Of a DNA stretch of 64,000 bases, positions 47,593 to 62,275 are shown piece by piece (within the stretch, counting starts at the first letter, position 1; every line of letters begins with the position of its first letter). The notes beneath the pieces are model-generated. The model was given only the letters and a program-made list of their open reading frames with translations. It did not search any database and had not been told where the DNA came from. The DNA is from Panaeolus papilionaceus (taxonomy: Eukaryota > Basidiomycota > Agaricomycetes > Agaricales), in contig JADNRZ010000011.1 in NCBI GenBank assembly GCA_015501605.1, positions 1,302,001 to 1,366,000 on the forward strand. Reading direction: 5' to 3'. The position numbers were made by a program, and so were the translations under genes.

Positions 47593-48524
47593 GGAGGTAA
47601 GGGATCAAATTTCAAAATTCACAGACGCGCCAGACAAACACCACAACTCCAGGGCCAGCGGCAACTCCAGCCTTTGATCCCGCAGGAATAGGGGTTTCAT
47701 TGTGCTCAATCAGGGTTGCAATGACTCGTTTATTCATGGCCTTTCGTCTACAGAAGTACAATGACAACTAGTAAGTACTGTAAGTATTCTGACCCTTTAA
47801 AAATATGTTTTTTTTTTTCCCCAAAAATTCACCCTATACCATATCCAAGCTGTTTCGAATGAGCTTATGAACAGCAGTGGATCGCGTCAGTGATGCTTCA
47901 CACTCCATTGGCACTTGCCAGTATTCTTGCATCAATATGGGGGGATCAGCTCGCTATTGTATGCACAATGTATGTTGCAATAGACCCGTATTCTTATTAT
48001 AACAGTTATTGCAAAAATCCAACCGCATCAAGTGGACATAGATGTAAGGGAGCGGAAGCCCCTAAACTTCTCCGTCGTTTACCTTTGTTTGGTTTAGAGG
48101 ATGTCGGCGCATGCTTGTGTGTGCATGCGCCTCTCGTTAACCTTAGCTTAGCCCATATTGTCCTTATCGTACTCGTAGTAATCCTTCCAATATACCATTT
48201 GGTCGTGCTTATTACCTGTATGATATGAGGATTAGGAGCTAAGCCCCACAATCCTTACAATAGATCACCTTCACGTCCTGGCTACCAGGAACTTATTTCA
48301 AAAGTTGTACTCCTTTTGCTTTTTTAAATGTGACAACTACATTATTTCATAGGGTTTGCTGTACCCACAGTGACACCAAGTAGTCCAATTCTTATGAAGA
48401 GCATACAGTCGTAGTTGCTCAACTTGAAAGGGAAGTGAGTTGAAATTAGGGGCTTTCGCTATCATGAATAATTACAAATCTTTTTAGAACAGCAATATTT
48501 TAGCCGAGAAATTCACTAGGTCCA
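47593..48524. other. Spacer between ORC5 and gene A copy 2, with perfect hairpin
   Basis: No gene is supported; the frame at 47890-48228 is hydrophobic but lacks a start context or relatives in the window. A perfect 9-bp inverted repeat (GGCGCATGC at 48106-48114, GCATGCGCC at 48123-48131, 8-nt GT-rich loop) is present. Confidence 0.45.
48268..48350. repeat. Inverted repeat flanking ORC5, right arm
   Basis: The reverse complement (CACATTTAAAAAAGCAAAAG onward) aligns imperfectly with 45575-45655 and, more closely, with 20488-20570. It sits just downstream of gene A copy 2. Recombination between the two arms would invert ORC5 relative to gene A, which is the arrangement seen in the left copy. 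Confidence 0.65.
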
Positions 48525-49526
48525 CTAAGTAGTACTATCTAGTACCTGTGGGACCGGAGATTGACTTGCCACCTCGCCTGCTTCAACTTGTTGCTCCAAG
48601 TCCGCCTTCTGCTTTTTTTCACGTTCTTCGGCCGACTCTTTTTCAGCCTGTTCGTACATGCGTTCGAATGTTCGAATCGCCCTATTTAAAGCAGCCACAG
48701 CAGTTACCAGATCGTCTTGCTCTTCGAAAGTCAAGTCACCCTTCTCCCTTAAATTTCCCTTCAATACGTGTCGCAATGAAGAGCAAACGGCAATAAATGG
48801 ATGCAAAGGGGCGGTTACCAGTGTCTTGTAGGGCTCGATAGGGATTCCATCAGCTGTTGTAATTTTGAAAGTGGCATTTTTACGGAATCCTAAGTGATAG
48901 ACGTATTCGTTTTGCCGAGGAACGAGCTGGGGCAACTTGCACGTCACCTTTCCGTCATAATTAGCGTTTCAAGAAAGTACTTACATAGTCCAGGCACCTG
49001 AACCGCTCCTCATCCACGACAATCTTCATGTTTTCCCTCATAGCATTGGCGAGTTTATGAAAGAAGTCCAGGTTGGTGGGGAAGAAATCCCACATTCCTT
49101 CCTGAAATGCGAGAGCCATGTTCATCTCGACTAATCCATTCCATCGGGTTGCATTCAAGTTGAGGTGAGTTAGAACGCTGTGGGGCAAATAGAAACATAC
49201 CATCAGGAACTTGTGCACTGAACTTGGCTGTATACACATCGTTCTCGTCGTCACCAAGATCGTCCAGTTTGGCTCCAATGATGTCTATATACCGCTCAAA
49301 CTGCTCCAAAACAAAGGATGTCACGGAATGGAAATGTCAATAAGCGTCTAAACGCCCAAAATTAGGAAAATTGAAATAGTTTGCTTACTTTCCGCTGCTT
49401 CAGCACACCAGTGCATTCAGTAATCCAAATCGTTCTTGTCGCAATTTGGTTTGTTGGAGCCATCGCTGAACCAGCCGAGTCCGTCTTTACAAATCGTAGG
49501 TCCTTGATGGCGATTGCGTTTGACAT
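48525..49526 (-). CDS. Uncharacterised protein 'gene A', copy 2
   Basis: This is the second copy of the gene at 19315-20280, on the opposite strand. The ATG at 49526 opens MSNAIAIKDLRFVKTDSAGS, against MSIKIPIKDLQFVKTDSAGS in copy 1. Introns are at the same places. The third and fourth exons are very close to copy 1, but the C-terminus is longer by about a dozen residues (QSPVPQVLDSTT) before the stop at 48525. Both copies are open throughout. It neighbours intact ORC5 on the same strand and is about 930 bp upstream of it. Function is unknown; the charged coiled-coil tail is the only feature I can name. Confidence 0.7.
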
Positions 49527-49755
49527 GGTTGTACTCAAAGGATGTTGAGATGTGGTTGGTAGCTGGAAGAATTAGAATAGAGATGTCTCAGTCTGAAGGT
49601 TGACAATGAATTTGAATGAAAGCTGTCGGGTAACGGCACGTGACCTGGCAACAGCCAACCCTTTCAATTTGTCGAATCTCGATGACTCAATGATGCTTTG
49701 ACCTTGTCTACCAATGCCTGGACCTCGCTGTCTTTGACTCGCGCCTTTTTCTGCT

Positions 49756-51100
49756 ATTGATATCCAACGCTTTAAAGTGTACGCGAGGCGGATTAGACAT
49801 CTCGACCTGGTTTTCGACGCCTCTGGAGGGTTGTTCAACACTATCGAGGGGTCATTCTCGCCCAGCTTACTCTAATATTGGACGGCGAACCTTTATTACC
49901 ATGTCTTCATGATGTTGGCTTCGTCATTGCGCAAGATCAGGCTATGTTTGCGACGGCATTTCCTTATCTTCGCCTTCTGATATCGCCAACGTTACGGAGT
50001 ATAGCAATCTCGTGGAGCGATTCCTGGACTAATGAGCCAGCAGTGTGGCCCCATAAAGCTCCCTCGTTTTGGCCGTTCTTTGATAAATTGGCCTCTTCCA
50101 CCTGCCACCAACTTCGAAATATTTGGACTTGCCTTGACCTACCTCCTCTCGTCCTTTCCCGCATCGCAAAGAATGCAAACCTGGAAAAATTAGTGCTTAA
50201 CACTGACCCAAGAAGTGCGAAATCCCTGGAGCATATCCGACCTTTTGCGTCACTTACGCACCTCCGGCAGCTGACGCTCAGAGTCAAAGAACCACTAGAC
50301 ATTGCTGCGTCGGGTTTGCGCTTGCCAATGGAGGGAGCGACATTTTCCGCTCTGATCCAGCTGGTGTTGTATGCGGACGCCTCTTCGGCTCGCAGTTTTT
50401 TCAGCTCATTTCGATTTCCGACTTTGAACATAGTGGACATAACAACCAGCGAGCCACGTCACAGACATTTGTCTGGCTGGCCAGTATTCTTGGAGCCACT
50501 TGTTGACCATGCTTCGAATACAGAAGTACTCCAAATTGGTCCGGATTCATCTCTGGGTTCCCCGTGCCCATGATCATCACTTTTGCCTCTCGAAAAGCTC
50601 CAACTGCGGGATCTGGTTCTTGTGGGTCCACTTGTCGAATCCCTGTCGAACAAAACCATTCTTCCATTGCTTCTGCGTGGCCACGTCTCCGAGGCCTTCG
50701 GATAGATACTGAGAAATTGTAAGCTATTGATCACAATGTTTTAATCACCGTTGCCACCATACTCCCCGAACTGGGGCAGCTTTCTGTGTCTATGCAACTA
50801 TACGAAGCTGGCCCAGCTCCACTATCAGGCCTTCATCTCGCAAAGCAGAGCCAGTTGAACGAATTGTATATTCCTGTCATTTCAAAAGCGTCACGGAACA
50901 AAATTGATGTCCGAAGAGTCTACGACATCGCCCGATTCTTAGCGGCACTCTTTCCAAAGTTGCAGATTGACAATTCCTCCCCGACGTGGCAGCCTATAAT
51001 GGCCCAACACGAAGCATTGCAACACTTATCGCACTTCTTGAAGGGTTGCAAGAGGACAGGGCACAAGAACGAGAGGCAAGCAAACGAGCGGGGCTCGTAA
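49756..51100 (+). pseudogene. F-box/LRR-type protein, broken
   Basis: Readable pieces match the Agaricomycete F-box/LRR family: FKVYARRIRHLDLVFDASGG (position equivalent to RYYSRRVQVF in the gene at 63125), then in another frame ILDGEPLLPCLHDVGFVIAQ and leucine-rich strands (LEKLVLNTDPRSAKSLEHIR; LRQLTLRVKEPLDIAASGL; VDITTSEPRHRHLSGW). After an in-frame TGA at 50571-50573 the frame continues with PLEKLQLRDLVLVGPLVESL and later, in a third frame, TVATILPELGQLSVSMQLYE to 51100. The lesions are a frameshift near 49870, the TGA, a further frame change near 50700 and no recognisable N-terminal F-box. Unannotated introns could account for one of these but not all. Confidence 0.65.
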
Positions 51101-51783
51101 TTTCTGCTTGAACAGTCGTATGTAGTTCTGCATATTTCAATGCAGTACTAGAGTCTCACTTTCATTCAAGCACACTTTGACTAGGGAATCTTAGCTCCGA
51201 ACGCTGGCGTCTTATTACATCCAATGAGTAGAGTTATACATATTCAATTCTTCTTCATCTCCACATCGGACGACAGAACTAACGGGCTGCTTCGCGAAAT
51301 CGTTTACTATTTGCCTTCTTGTCAATGGTTACGTGCTAATACATATGGAAAGGGCAAAACAAAGAATTCTACTAGCTGTTTAGTCGTATAGAGATGGTCA
51401 CTTAGCTTGAAGTTCGCCAGAAATTTCAGAATGTAGAAGTCAAAAATGTTCGACCCGTCGAACCCGTTCGCTTCGAAGGTGGCTGAGTGGCTCGACATTT
51501 CCTTTTCTAATCCCCACATAATCCTGTCGAACCCCTCACAACATCTCATGCAAGTCATGGATAAGGACAAGATAACTTCGATTGATGCCAACTCCTATTT
51601 CTCATTAGTCCTCTGATTTAAAGATACCTTAGTCATGGTAGGATCCAGAATCTGTATAAAAACCCGCTTTGTCATCATTGTCTTTCAACAATCGATACCT
51701 CGCTTTTCGCTCTCAACAGATTGCTGACGTCCGAGTCATACATTCGACGTGGGCTTGTCCACATTTGTTTACCTCTATTCGAA

Positions 51784-52202
51784 ATGCTCCATATCCGCAA
51801 TTTCACAATTATGTTCCTGACCGGCTTTGTTGCTGCTCTTCCTGTCGACACTCGCCCCAGTGGGGGACTGGGAGCTATATGTAGCACTGTCAACCTAAGT
51901 GGTCTCGTGGGCAAGCTAACCGGTGGTGTAGGAGGCCTCACAAGAGGTATTTTGGGTGATTACCGAGGTTAGTCGAGTCTGGATGCCTTACCTGTGTCGA
52001 AATCACTCACATCGTGTCTAATTTTTCTTTAGCTCCCAAGGCAGCAGGAGGGGGTGGTCTCTTTCGCAATGTTTTTAGTGGTGCATCACTGCTTGTCGAT
52101 TCGATCCTTGGGAGACCCGAGACAGCATGTAGTCCTGCAACTCCCATACCTATTCCTGTGCCAGGTCTCATCCTAACCTCTCGGGTCAATAACACTGATT
52201 GA
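51784..52202 (+). CDS. Small secreted protein 1 (Gly-rich)
   Basis: The frame opens MLHIRNFTIMFLTGFVAALP, a signal peptide with likely cleavage after the Ala-Leu-Pro region. One intron (GTTAGT near 51968 to TTTAG near 52032) joins GILGDYR to APKAAGGGGLFRNVF. The mature part is about 100 residues, Gly/Leu-rich (LSGLVGKLTGGVGGLTRGIL), with two Cys (AICSTV, ETACSP). No domain is recognised. It belongs to a cluster of three signal-peptide genes within 3 kb that share an ALPV/ALPI start to the mature region. Confidence 0.6.
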
Positions 52203-52769
52203 GCCCTGTGGGGGCAACGGCGTCCGTCTGACAGCGCCGCGTGTTGTTGATGTTCATTGGTACTCGATTGGCATCCTCGTCTTCCTCTCATCCGAATCAC
52301 TGACCCGTGGCGGGGTTTGCTTGTATAGTAAGTGAACGAGTGCTTGAGATATACGATTACGCTTTCTTTCGAAGACGGATTTTGTGGCGTTTGTCAAGAC
52401 CACTCAGTGATTGGCGCCAGTTGCGAGCCACATCATATTTAACTTAGTTCACAATTAGGGTTTTATTCAAGTTAGATATCAATAATCAAACAGAAATGCA
52501 AGAGAATTCAAAGCAGACAAAGAGTGTAGCGAGTGCTTCAGGGAGCGACGGGTATATACAAAGGGAGGCGACTGAGTCATCTGATGGAGCGAGAGAGGAT
52601 CATGAAGCCGGAAATGAGTTCTGAAAGGCGCGCAAAGCAGTCCGTGGTAGCGCAGCTACGTCAAGGATTAGTAAATCAAATCTTCAGGATAAATTTCTGA
52701 GATAGGGACTTGCAGGGAATTCGAATAGAGGGGTTGAAACATGTGTCTCCGGATTAATCATGCAGCACT

Positions 52770-53051
52770 TTAGGCTTCTTTGACGGTATGAGGAATGTCC
52801 CTCCTCAGGGCACCTTTGAGAATCTTGGCAATGATGCCTTCTTGGCCTGGTCGTACTTCATTGGGATTAAATATGTTGCCGCTGCCACCCGATGAAAGTG
52901 GAATCGATCCAGAGTAGACTTGCCCAGGAGCTAGACTGTGACCCGGTAAAACGGGGTAAGGGGGTGAAGCAGCTGGGGGATTGACGTCGACAGGAAGGGC
53001 AGAGGCAAAAGCTGCAAAAGCTGCGGTGATAAGAATGCAAGAATGCCGCAT
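52770..53051 (-). CDS. Small secreted protein 2 (Pro-rich)
   Basis: This is a single exon of 93 codons. MRHSCILITAAFAAFASALP is a clear signal peptide and VDVNPPAASPPYPVLPGHSL opens a Pro-rich mature region that ends KGALRRDIPHTVKEA. I chose the ATG at 53051 because it places the hydrophobic core directly after the start; the open frame extends upstream to 53165. There are no Cys in the mature part. A dibasic RR near the C-terminus could be a Kex2 site. No family is recognised. Confidence 0.6.
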   Translation of the reverse strand: MRHSCILITAAFAAFASALPVDVNPPAASPPYPVLPGHSLAPGQVYSGSIPLSSGGSGNIFNPNEVRPGQEGIIAKILKGALRRDIPHTVKEA

Positions 53052-53901
53052 CTTGGACAGGGTATGAGTTGAAAGAGCGTGCGGGAGAAGTTGGACCTGA
53101 TGGAAGTTCGATTGCGAGACCCTGCGTGAGGTTAAGCAGTGAGTGGGCTGTTGAGCTGCTGCCACACAAAGTCAGATTTATAGTCTTGAGAGACTGATAC
53201 TTACATAACATCTTATCCAAGGAGCTACCCTAACTGAGCAAGCTGTCTGTCAAGAGCGCCTATTAACCGTAATTACGTCTGCTCACTGTGTAAATTCGGT
53301 ATATGCGAAAAAGCCTTAAGCAAAATTTCGGCGAACAAATCAGCTTCGATATCGATTAACCACACATCGCTAGAAACCATGCTGGAAATGGAAGTAAGGA
53401 TCACACTTCTCGAACAGCTGCTGGTTGGCTGCTGGCTCTTGTATCCCTGCGATGTTCATTAGGATACGATATGATGACATCAAAAATGCTCATTATGACA
53501 AAGCGCTCGAAACTTTACCTCCATAGGAAGTGCACTATAAAGTGACTATTCGGCTCTCTTTCGGTTCAAGGTCAGTTTTTCGGATTTGTTCCATTTCCTA
53601 TAACTCAGTATAGTACATTTATTGTTCGCTGTTCACCCGTGGCCAGACGAAGAAATCAGAATGCGGTTCTCATTAATGTTTCTGACGGAACTGTCAATCG
53701 GGCCAAGAAAGCAAAGAAGTCTCTGACAGATATCTCGATGGCTAGCTGGTTTTTGAGCTTTAGTCGATCTGTTGTCATACAGTATAAATACTAGCTGTGG
53801 TTGCTTCGTGATGTTCTCTATTCGACCTTGTCGTTTTACCCGCACCCTATACAGTCATACCTGGCTTTTACCCACATCCCTTTGTTTTCGTTCATTTCAA
53901 C

Positions 53902-54603
53902 ATGCACTCTTTTCAGATCTTCGTCATCCTCGCCTTCATGGCGTTCTCGTCCGCTCTTCCGATTGGCGTGACCACAAATGATGTGGACGCTACGAAAGTG
54001 TCCAATGTCGCAAAAATACTCTCGGAAAACGCCATTGTGGCTAGGGCCCTTGTCTCTGGGCTCAGTGAACGTAGCCAAGCCATCAAGTTCGACCTTTCCA
54101 ACATCGTCATCAATTCCGACGAATCCATAAACCTAGCAGCCAATTCAGTTGGTAACATTCTCGGTCGTTCTCCAGATCACAGCTCTAGGGGAATCGGGCT
54201 TGAAAACGTTATCCAAGTTATCGGTAATGGTGGTGCAGGGGGCAACATCAACAACGTAAACGCTGTCAAGTCTGACATTGTAAACACCATCGTACGCCAT
54301 GCAAAGGACTCGACTGGCCTTTCAGCTGCTTCGCTCGGCGGAGGAGATGTAGGCATTGGGCTCGCTGGCCTTAATCGCAGAGGCAACAGTATCGGCAGCG
54401 GTGACCAAGGCGGCCAGGTATCTGATGAATCTGCGAATGTTAGCGTGGATGCAGTCGGGGATAGTCTATTCAGCGGACAGAACAATGCGCTATCCAGCGT
54501 AACTAATATCATTGGCTCTGCTGCAAAAGACCTCCTCATTCGAGATATAAGTGTGGACGCCGACGTAGATGTAGACAAGGATATTCAATCCAAGCGGCAC
54601 TAA
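53902..54603 (+). CDS. Small secreted protein 3 (Ala/Asn/Gly-rich, acidic tail)
   Basis: This is an intronless frame of 233 codons. MHSFQIFVILAFMAFSSALP is a signal peptide, followed by IGVTTNDVDATKVSNVAKIL. The mature protein lacks Cys and is rich in Asn, Ser, Gly and Val, with loosely periodic NIVIN/NSVGNIL/NVIQVIGN strands and a final Asp/Val run (DISVDADVDVDKDIQSKRH). Possible Kex2 sites are NRRGN and the terminal KRH. It has no recognised domain. The signal peptide end (SALPI) resembles those of the two neighbouring secreted proteins. Confidence 0.65.
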   Translation: MHSFQIFVILAFMAFSSALPIGVTTNDVDATKVSNVAKILSENAIVARALVSGLSERSQAIKFDLSNIVINSDESINLAANSVGNILGRSPDHSSRGIGLENVIQVIGNGGAGGNINNVNAVKSDIVNTIVRHAKDSTGLSAASLGGGDVGIGLAGLNRRGNSIGSGDQGGQVSDESANVSVDAVGDSLFSGQNNALSSVTNIIGSAAKDLLIRDISVDADVDVDKDIQSKRH

Positions 54604-55648
54604 TTAGCCGAGGAGGATCAACATGATGACCCTTCGAAACGCTTACATCCGGGCACCTCCTTGCCCCATCTACTCCGTAGCAGTCGCGATCGACATACTG
54701 TTCATTCAACATGTAATACAACAAGTTGCAGAAATCATATTTCCGTAATATTTTCAGCTACCGTAATGTTGATCACAGATGGAGGACAGAACTGGCCCTT
54801 ACTCGTATTACCTTCATTCACGAGAGTTATTCTTCAATTTGAACAGTTTCTGAGCAAATGCGGACGCATATTGTTTATGTTCCTGGAATCCCTCGGACGC
54901 TTCCCATTCATAAACTCGCTCTCCCAGGTCTACCCACCAGGTCATTATTAACACGCGGATGCTTGCCGTTGTGATCTCTCAACTGCAACACTGTGATCGT
55001 ACATAATTCCACTGTGCAAACTCTCACAAAACTGTCAAAAGATATGCGTGTCGCAGTGATGGTGTCAGCCATGTCGTTGATCTATTAATATGACTCACAT
55101 CGCTGTCACTGTGCAGTGGAATATGATAAGGTCCAGGTCCGAATACCCTTGCACCATGTAGATGGCTTCAACCGAGTCAACAGGTAGATTGAAATTTTGA
55201 ACAAACACTTTTACTTCTGACATCGCTTAAGCATCGCCTTGCATCGCGTGCTTGACTGATTTCAGTTGTTTCGAGCGTCTATCAGGTGAAAGTTGTCTTA
55301 TCAGATAAAACCCAATGACCCATGTGCCTCGCTTGGCCTAGACCAGAGATCACAACTGGAACACCTATTTATAAAAATCAATAAAATGAAGAACCAACAA
55401 CAAAAATAAGAATACAGGAGGTAAGAGTGAGGCAGTTATATAATAATAATAAATAAAAAGTATTTTTGTGGAATATTGTCGTCGGAATTATTTTTGTGAA
55501 TCCGAGTCACGAGCCAAACTTTTGGGCTAAATTTGAAATGGCAATACGGCAAAAAGACCGATCCTGTTTTCTTCCTCCTTGTCTTCCTTTCCCCTACCCT
55601 CCCCTCCTCCCCCTCCTCGTCGCTGTCGTTGCTCATCATTTTATTATC

Positions 55649-58768
<3,120 letters not shown>

Positions 58769-59534
58769 AGCATTGCATATCCTAGCGGTGTCTACTGATC
58801 CTGTCTTTTTAATTGGGATTGGAAAGGAAGACTGATTGGCTTGCATATGTTCCCCCTCTTTTAAAAGTACATCTCTTTCTCTTCTATCGCTGACTATTAG
58901 ATATTGGATCTCTTCTTGTATAAATATGCACTCTGACTGGCATTGAATAGAATTTATGTAAACGTGTAGTCCTATAAGAAGTCTTGAGAACATGCGATGG
59001 ACATGGGAGGATAGGTGTTACTAAGAATAGGGTTGTGTCGTGCTAATCCTTGAAAAAGGTAATTTTCCTCGAATTTCTCGACATTGGGTTCAAGATTCGC
59101 ATGTATTTAGATTATCTATTAGAGACCGCCCAGACCAGACCGCATCGTTGCCTGAATAATTGCATGAAATCGGAGGATTGGCACAGCCTTTTTTGACATG
59201 GGGTCGGCTCCAAGAGTGTGATTTGTTTAAACCGGGAATACAGTGACTGTATCCATCTACAACGGCTGTCCTATTTGGAATTACTCTTCTTATGACGATC
59301 ATGTTCCAATATAGCGCTCATTCAATCCCGACTAAAAGGAAATGTTGATAAATAAATCAAAAACTGGGCGCTAAAGCAGGATAGCAATGGCTGTATTGGT
59401 CAAAGCTGTCCCGATACACTGCCAAACAGAGATTTTGGGAGTCATGGTCAATCATCGTTTCTCCGTCTGTCCACTGAACTTCATCGACACTCTCAAACTT
59501 TACCTCCGACCTTCATTATACTCTTATATCGTCG
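58769..59534. other. Intergenic region ARG5,6 to calcineurin A
   Basis: This must hold the ARG5,6 3' UTR and the calcineurin promoter. I see no gene and no clear regulatory motif. The C/T-rich stretch just before the calcineurin ATG (near 59490-59530) is typical of a fungal 5' leader. Confidence 0.5.
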
Positions 59535-62275
59535 ATGTCCTACAACCGTGCGGGGTCATCGTCGTCCCAGTTCGCAGGATCATCACAACCACGTCCTCCC
59601 CATAGCGACGTCAACGGCAACGCCGGTGCACATCCACTGCGAAGCCCCATGGCGCACATCGACTACACTAAGCGACCAGTAAACAGTGTGAGGCTCCAAA
59701 ATTATCATACTTGTCCAAAAACGCGGAGCTGATCGGTTTCGCGCCCGTCTTTGTTTCGTTTTTTGGTCCTCGTTTGGTTTGAATTGGATGGGTGGATGGG
59801 TGTTTAGGTTCCTCCGCCTGCTGCGAACAAGCCTAGGGACGACGAGTTTTTCCTTCTCGTGGACGGACAGAGAAAGCCAAATCATAGCTTTCTTAAACAG
59901 CATTTCTTCAATGAAGGCAGGCTCACAGAGACCCAGGCGTTGTGGATCCTGGAGCAGGCTACTAACATCCTATCTCGTGAAACCAACATGATGAATGTCA
60001 AGAGTCCTGTAACGAGTGCGTTGTTTTCTCTTTCATATCTGCTTTCAAACACTGATTGATGGCACAGTATGTGGCGATATCCATGGTCAATATGTGGGTG
60101 TTAATCTACCCGTTCTGTCGGGTGGTTTGAAGGATGATGTACTCAAGTCGGAATACAGTATGATCTTATGAAACTGTTCGATGTGGGAGGGTCAATGGAC
60201 GACGGAACCTACCTTTTTCTGGGTGACTATGTGGATAGAGGCGATTTTGGGATAGAGGTATGTCCGCTGCTTGTCTGAACCTCCGATGAGCATGGAGGGC
60301 GCAATTACTGATGCCCTCGTGCTTTCTGTCCCCTTGGTCTCCAGTGTCTGCTATATCTGTACGCCCTCAAGATTTATGACCCAGCTCGCATCATCCTACT
60401 GCGTGGAAACCACGAATGTCGCCATTTGACAGAATACTTCACTTTCAAACGCGAATGTTCGTATTTGGATCACAGCTATCCCATTGCCATTGACTAATAT
60501 CTACTTATTCAGGCCTACACAAGTACTCAGAACAAGTCTATGAAGCGTGCATTCGGTCATTCTGCGCTTTGCCACTGGCTGCCGTAGTTGATAACAAATT
60601 CTTCTGTGTCCATGGTGGCATCTCACCGCAGCTCGTGCACCTGAGCGATATTAACAATGTAAGCAACTATTCTCGTCTCTGCCCCTTATCCCCTGTCCTC
60701 GTGCAGCCCTCTCCATGTTAACACCCCAAACTTGCTTCATGACCTTCCTTTGTCCCTTCATCGATGGGTCCCAAGCTCCACATGCTATCGTCACTTCCTT
60801 CGTTTCGTTTCCAACTTCTCGCCACATTCCCTTTCTATGCTGTTATCTTGGTTCCCTAAGCTAATCCTGGTTTTTGAAATTTGAATGACAGATCAACCGA
60901 CGACAAGAACCAGGCTCACATGGCCTACTCTGTGATCTCCTTTGGTCTGACCCTATTACGAATTATGGTCATGAACATGAACCAGGACCGAACGGGACTG
61001 TTCTACCCCCTGGCCAGACGTTCTTGCACAACGGAACCCGAGGGTGCTCATACTTTTATACGTTAGTGCAGTCGTGATCGAAATGTGGGTGCTCGTGTGC
61101 TGATCGGGTTTTTTTTAGGTATGAAGCTGTATGTCAGTTCTTGGAGCGAAACTCGCTGTTGACGTTGATCAGAGGGCACGAGGCTCAGGATGCTGGGTAT
61201 GTTTTCTCATTCCATTCTTCGTCCCTAAAATCTATTCAGCTGATACGCTTGTTTTTCTTTTCTTTTTTCTCCCCCGGTATCCGTTTGAATTCACTAGTTA
61301 CACGATGTACAAAAAGACACCTAAACGCAACTTCCCATCCGTTATCACCATTTTCTCAGCCCCCAACTACCTCGATGTGTATCACAACCGTGGAGCGGTT
61401 CTCAAATATATCAACAAAAACATCACGATCAGACAGTTCAACTCGTCATCACATCCATATTGGTTGCCTAATTTCATGGATGCCTTTACATGGAGTTTGC
61501 CTTTCGTGGGTCAGAAGAGTGAGTCATTTGGTTGTCGATCTTGTCTATGTGATATAGTAATGATTTAATGTCAGTTACGGAAATGCTGTTGGCTATCTTG
61601 AGCATATGCAGTCAAGAGGAACTGGTGGATTCCGAGTCGGATGGTGACGAGGTGGACAACCTAACAGGAGAAGATGTGGCAGCGAGAAGACAAATGATCA
61701 AAAACAAGATTATGGCCGTTGGAAGGATGCAAAAGGTGTTCCAGCTTCTTCGGTATGTTCTTGTCCTGCTTTCCGCTTGGAGTGTGATTTTCCTGATCTA
61801 TCCAACTTTTGATTTTGTGTAGAGAGGAAGCGGAAAACGCAACAGAGTTGGATGCGGGAACGTCTGCAACTGCGACTGGCGTCAATCGTTCTGGAATTGA
61901 CGCACTTACCGTGCAGGGTAACAAGATCAACAAGACCATTAAATCATTCGACGACGCGTATGTATCCTTTCCGCATCTGCTATTCCCAATACTAACCAAT
62001 TTCACTACAGACGTCGTGTCGATAAGCTCAACGAGCGTCTCCCCGAGTTCGACGCCCACGCACATCACCATTCCACTGTCTTCCCGCCACCCAGTATGCG
62101 CTTCCCTCATCGGCGTAGCTCGGATGGTATGGATATGGAGGATCTTATCAAGAAGACGTTGGAAGAAGATAATGACGAGGGCGGTGTTGTCGAGAGGATT
62201 GCGGATAGCATCGCAAAGGGAAGAATGCCCGTTAGTCGGCCGAGTGGGCTGAAGAGGCATGGAACTGCTGTTTAG
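59535..62275 (+). CDS. CNA1: Calcineurin catalytic subunit A (PP2B phosphatase)
   Basis: This is the Ca2+/calmodulin-dependent Ser/Thr phosphatase, acting in the cytosol with calcineurin B. The ATG at 59535 opens a low-complexity leader, then [20 protein letters not shown]. Catalytic motifs: [46 protein letters not shown] and [11 protein letters not shown] supply the metal and phosphate ligands. [20 protein letters not shown] and [19 protein letters not shown] (the start of the calcineurin B helix) follow, then a calmodulin-binding-like [20 protein letters not shown] and an autoinhibitory-like KLNERLPEF. The stop is at 62273-62275. About ten GT-AG introns of 45-230 nt are read in phase. Oddity: between LLWSDP and the conserved RGCSYF the loop is about ten residues longer than usual ([20 protein letters not shown]). 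IRGHEAQ replaces the common RAHEAQ. Confidence 0.95.

Noticed and set aside
47890..48228. 112-codon hydrophobic frame between ORC5 and gene A copy 2
   Set aside because: No counterpart in the duplicated block and no motif; it overlaps a perfect hairpin and 3' flanking DNA of both genes.
51322..51591. 89-codon minus-strand frame
   Set aside because: No motif, starts at a weak context and has no splice partner.
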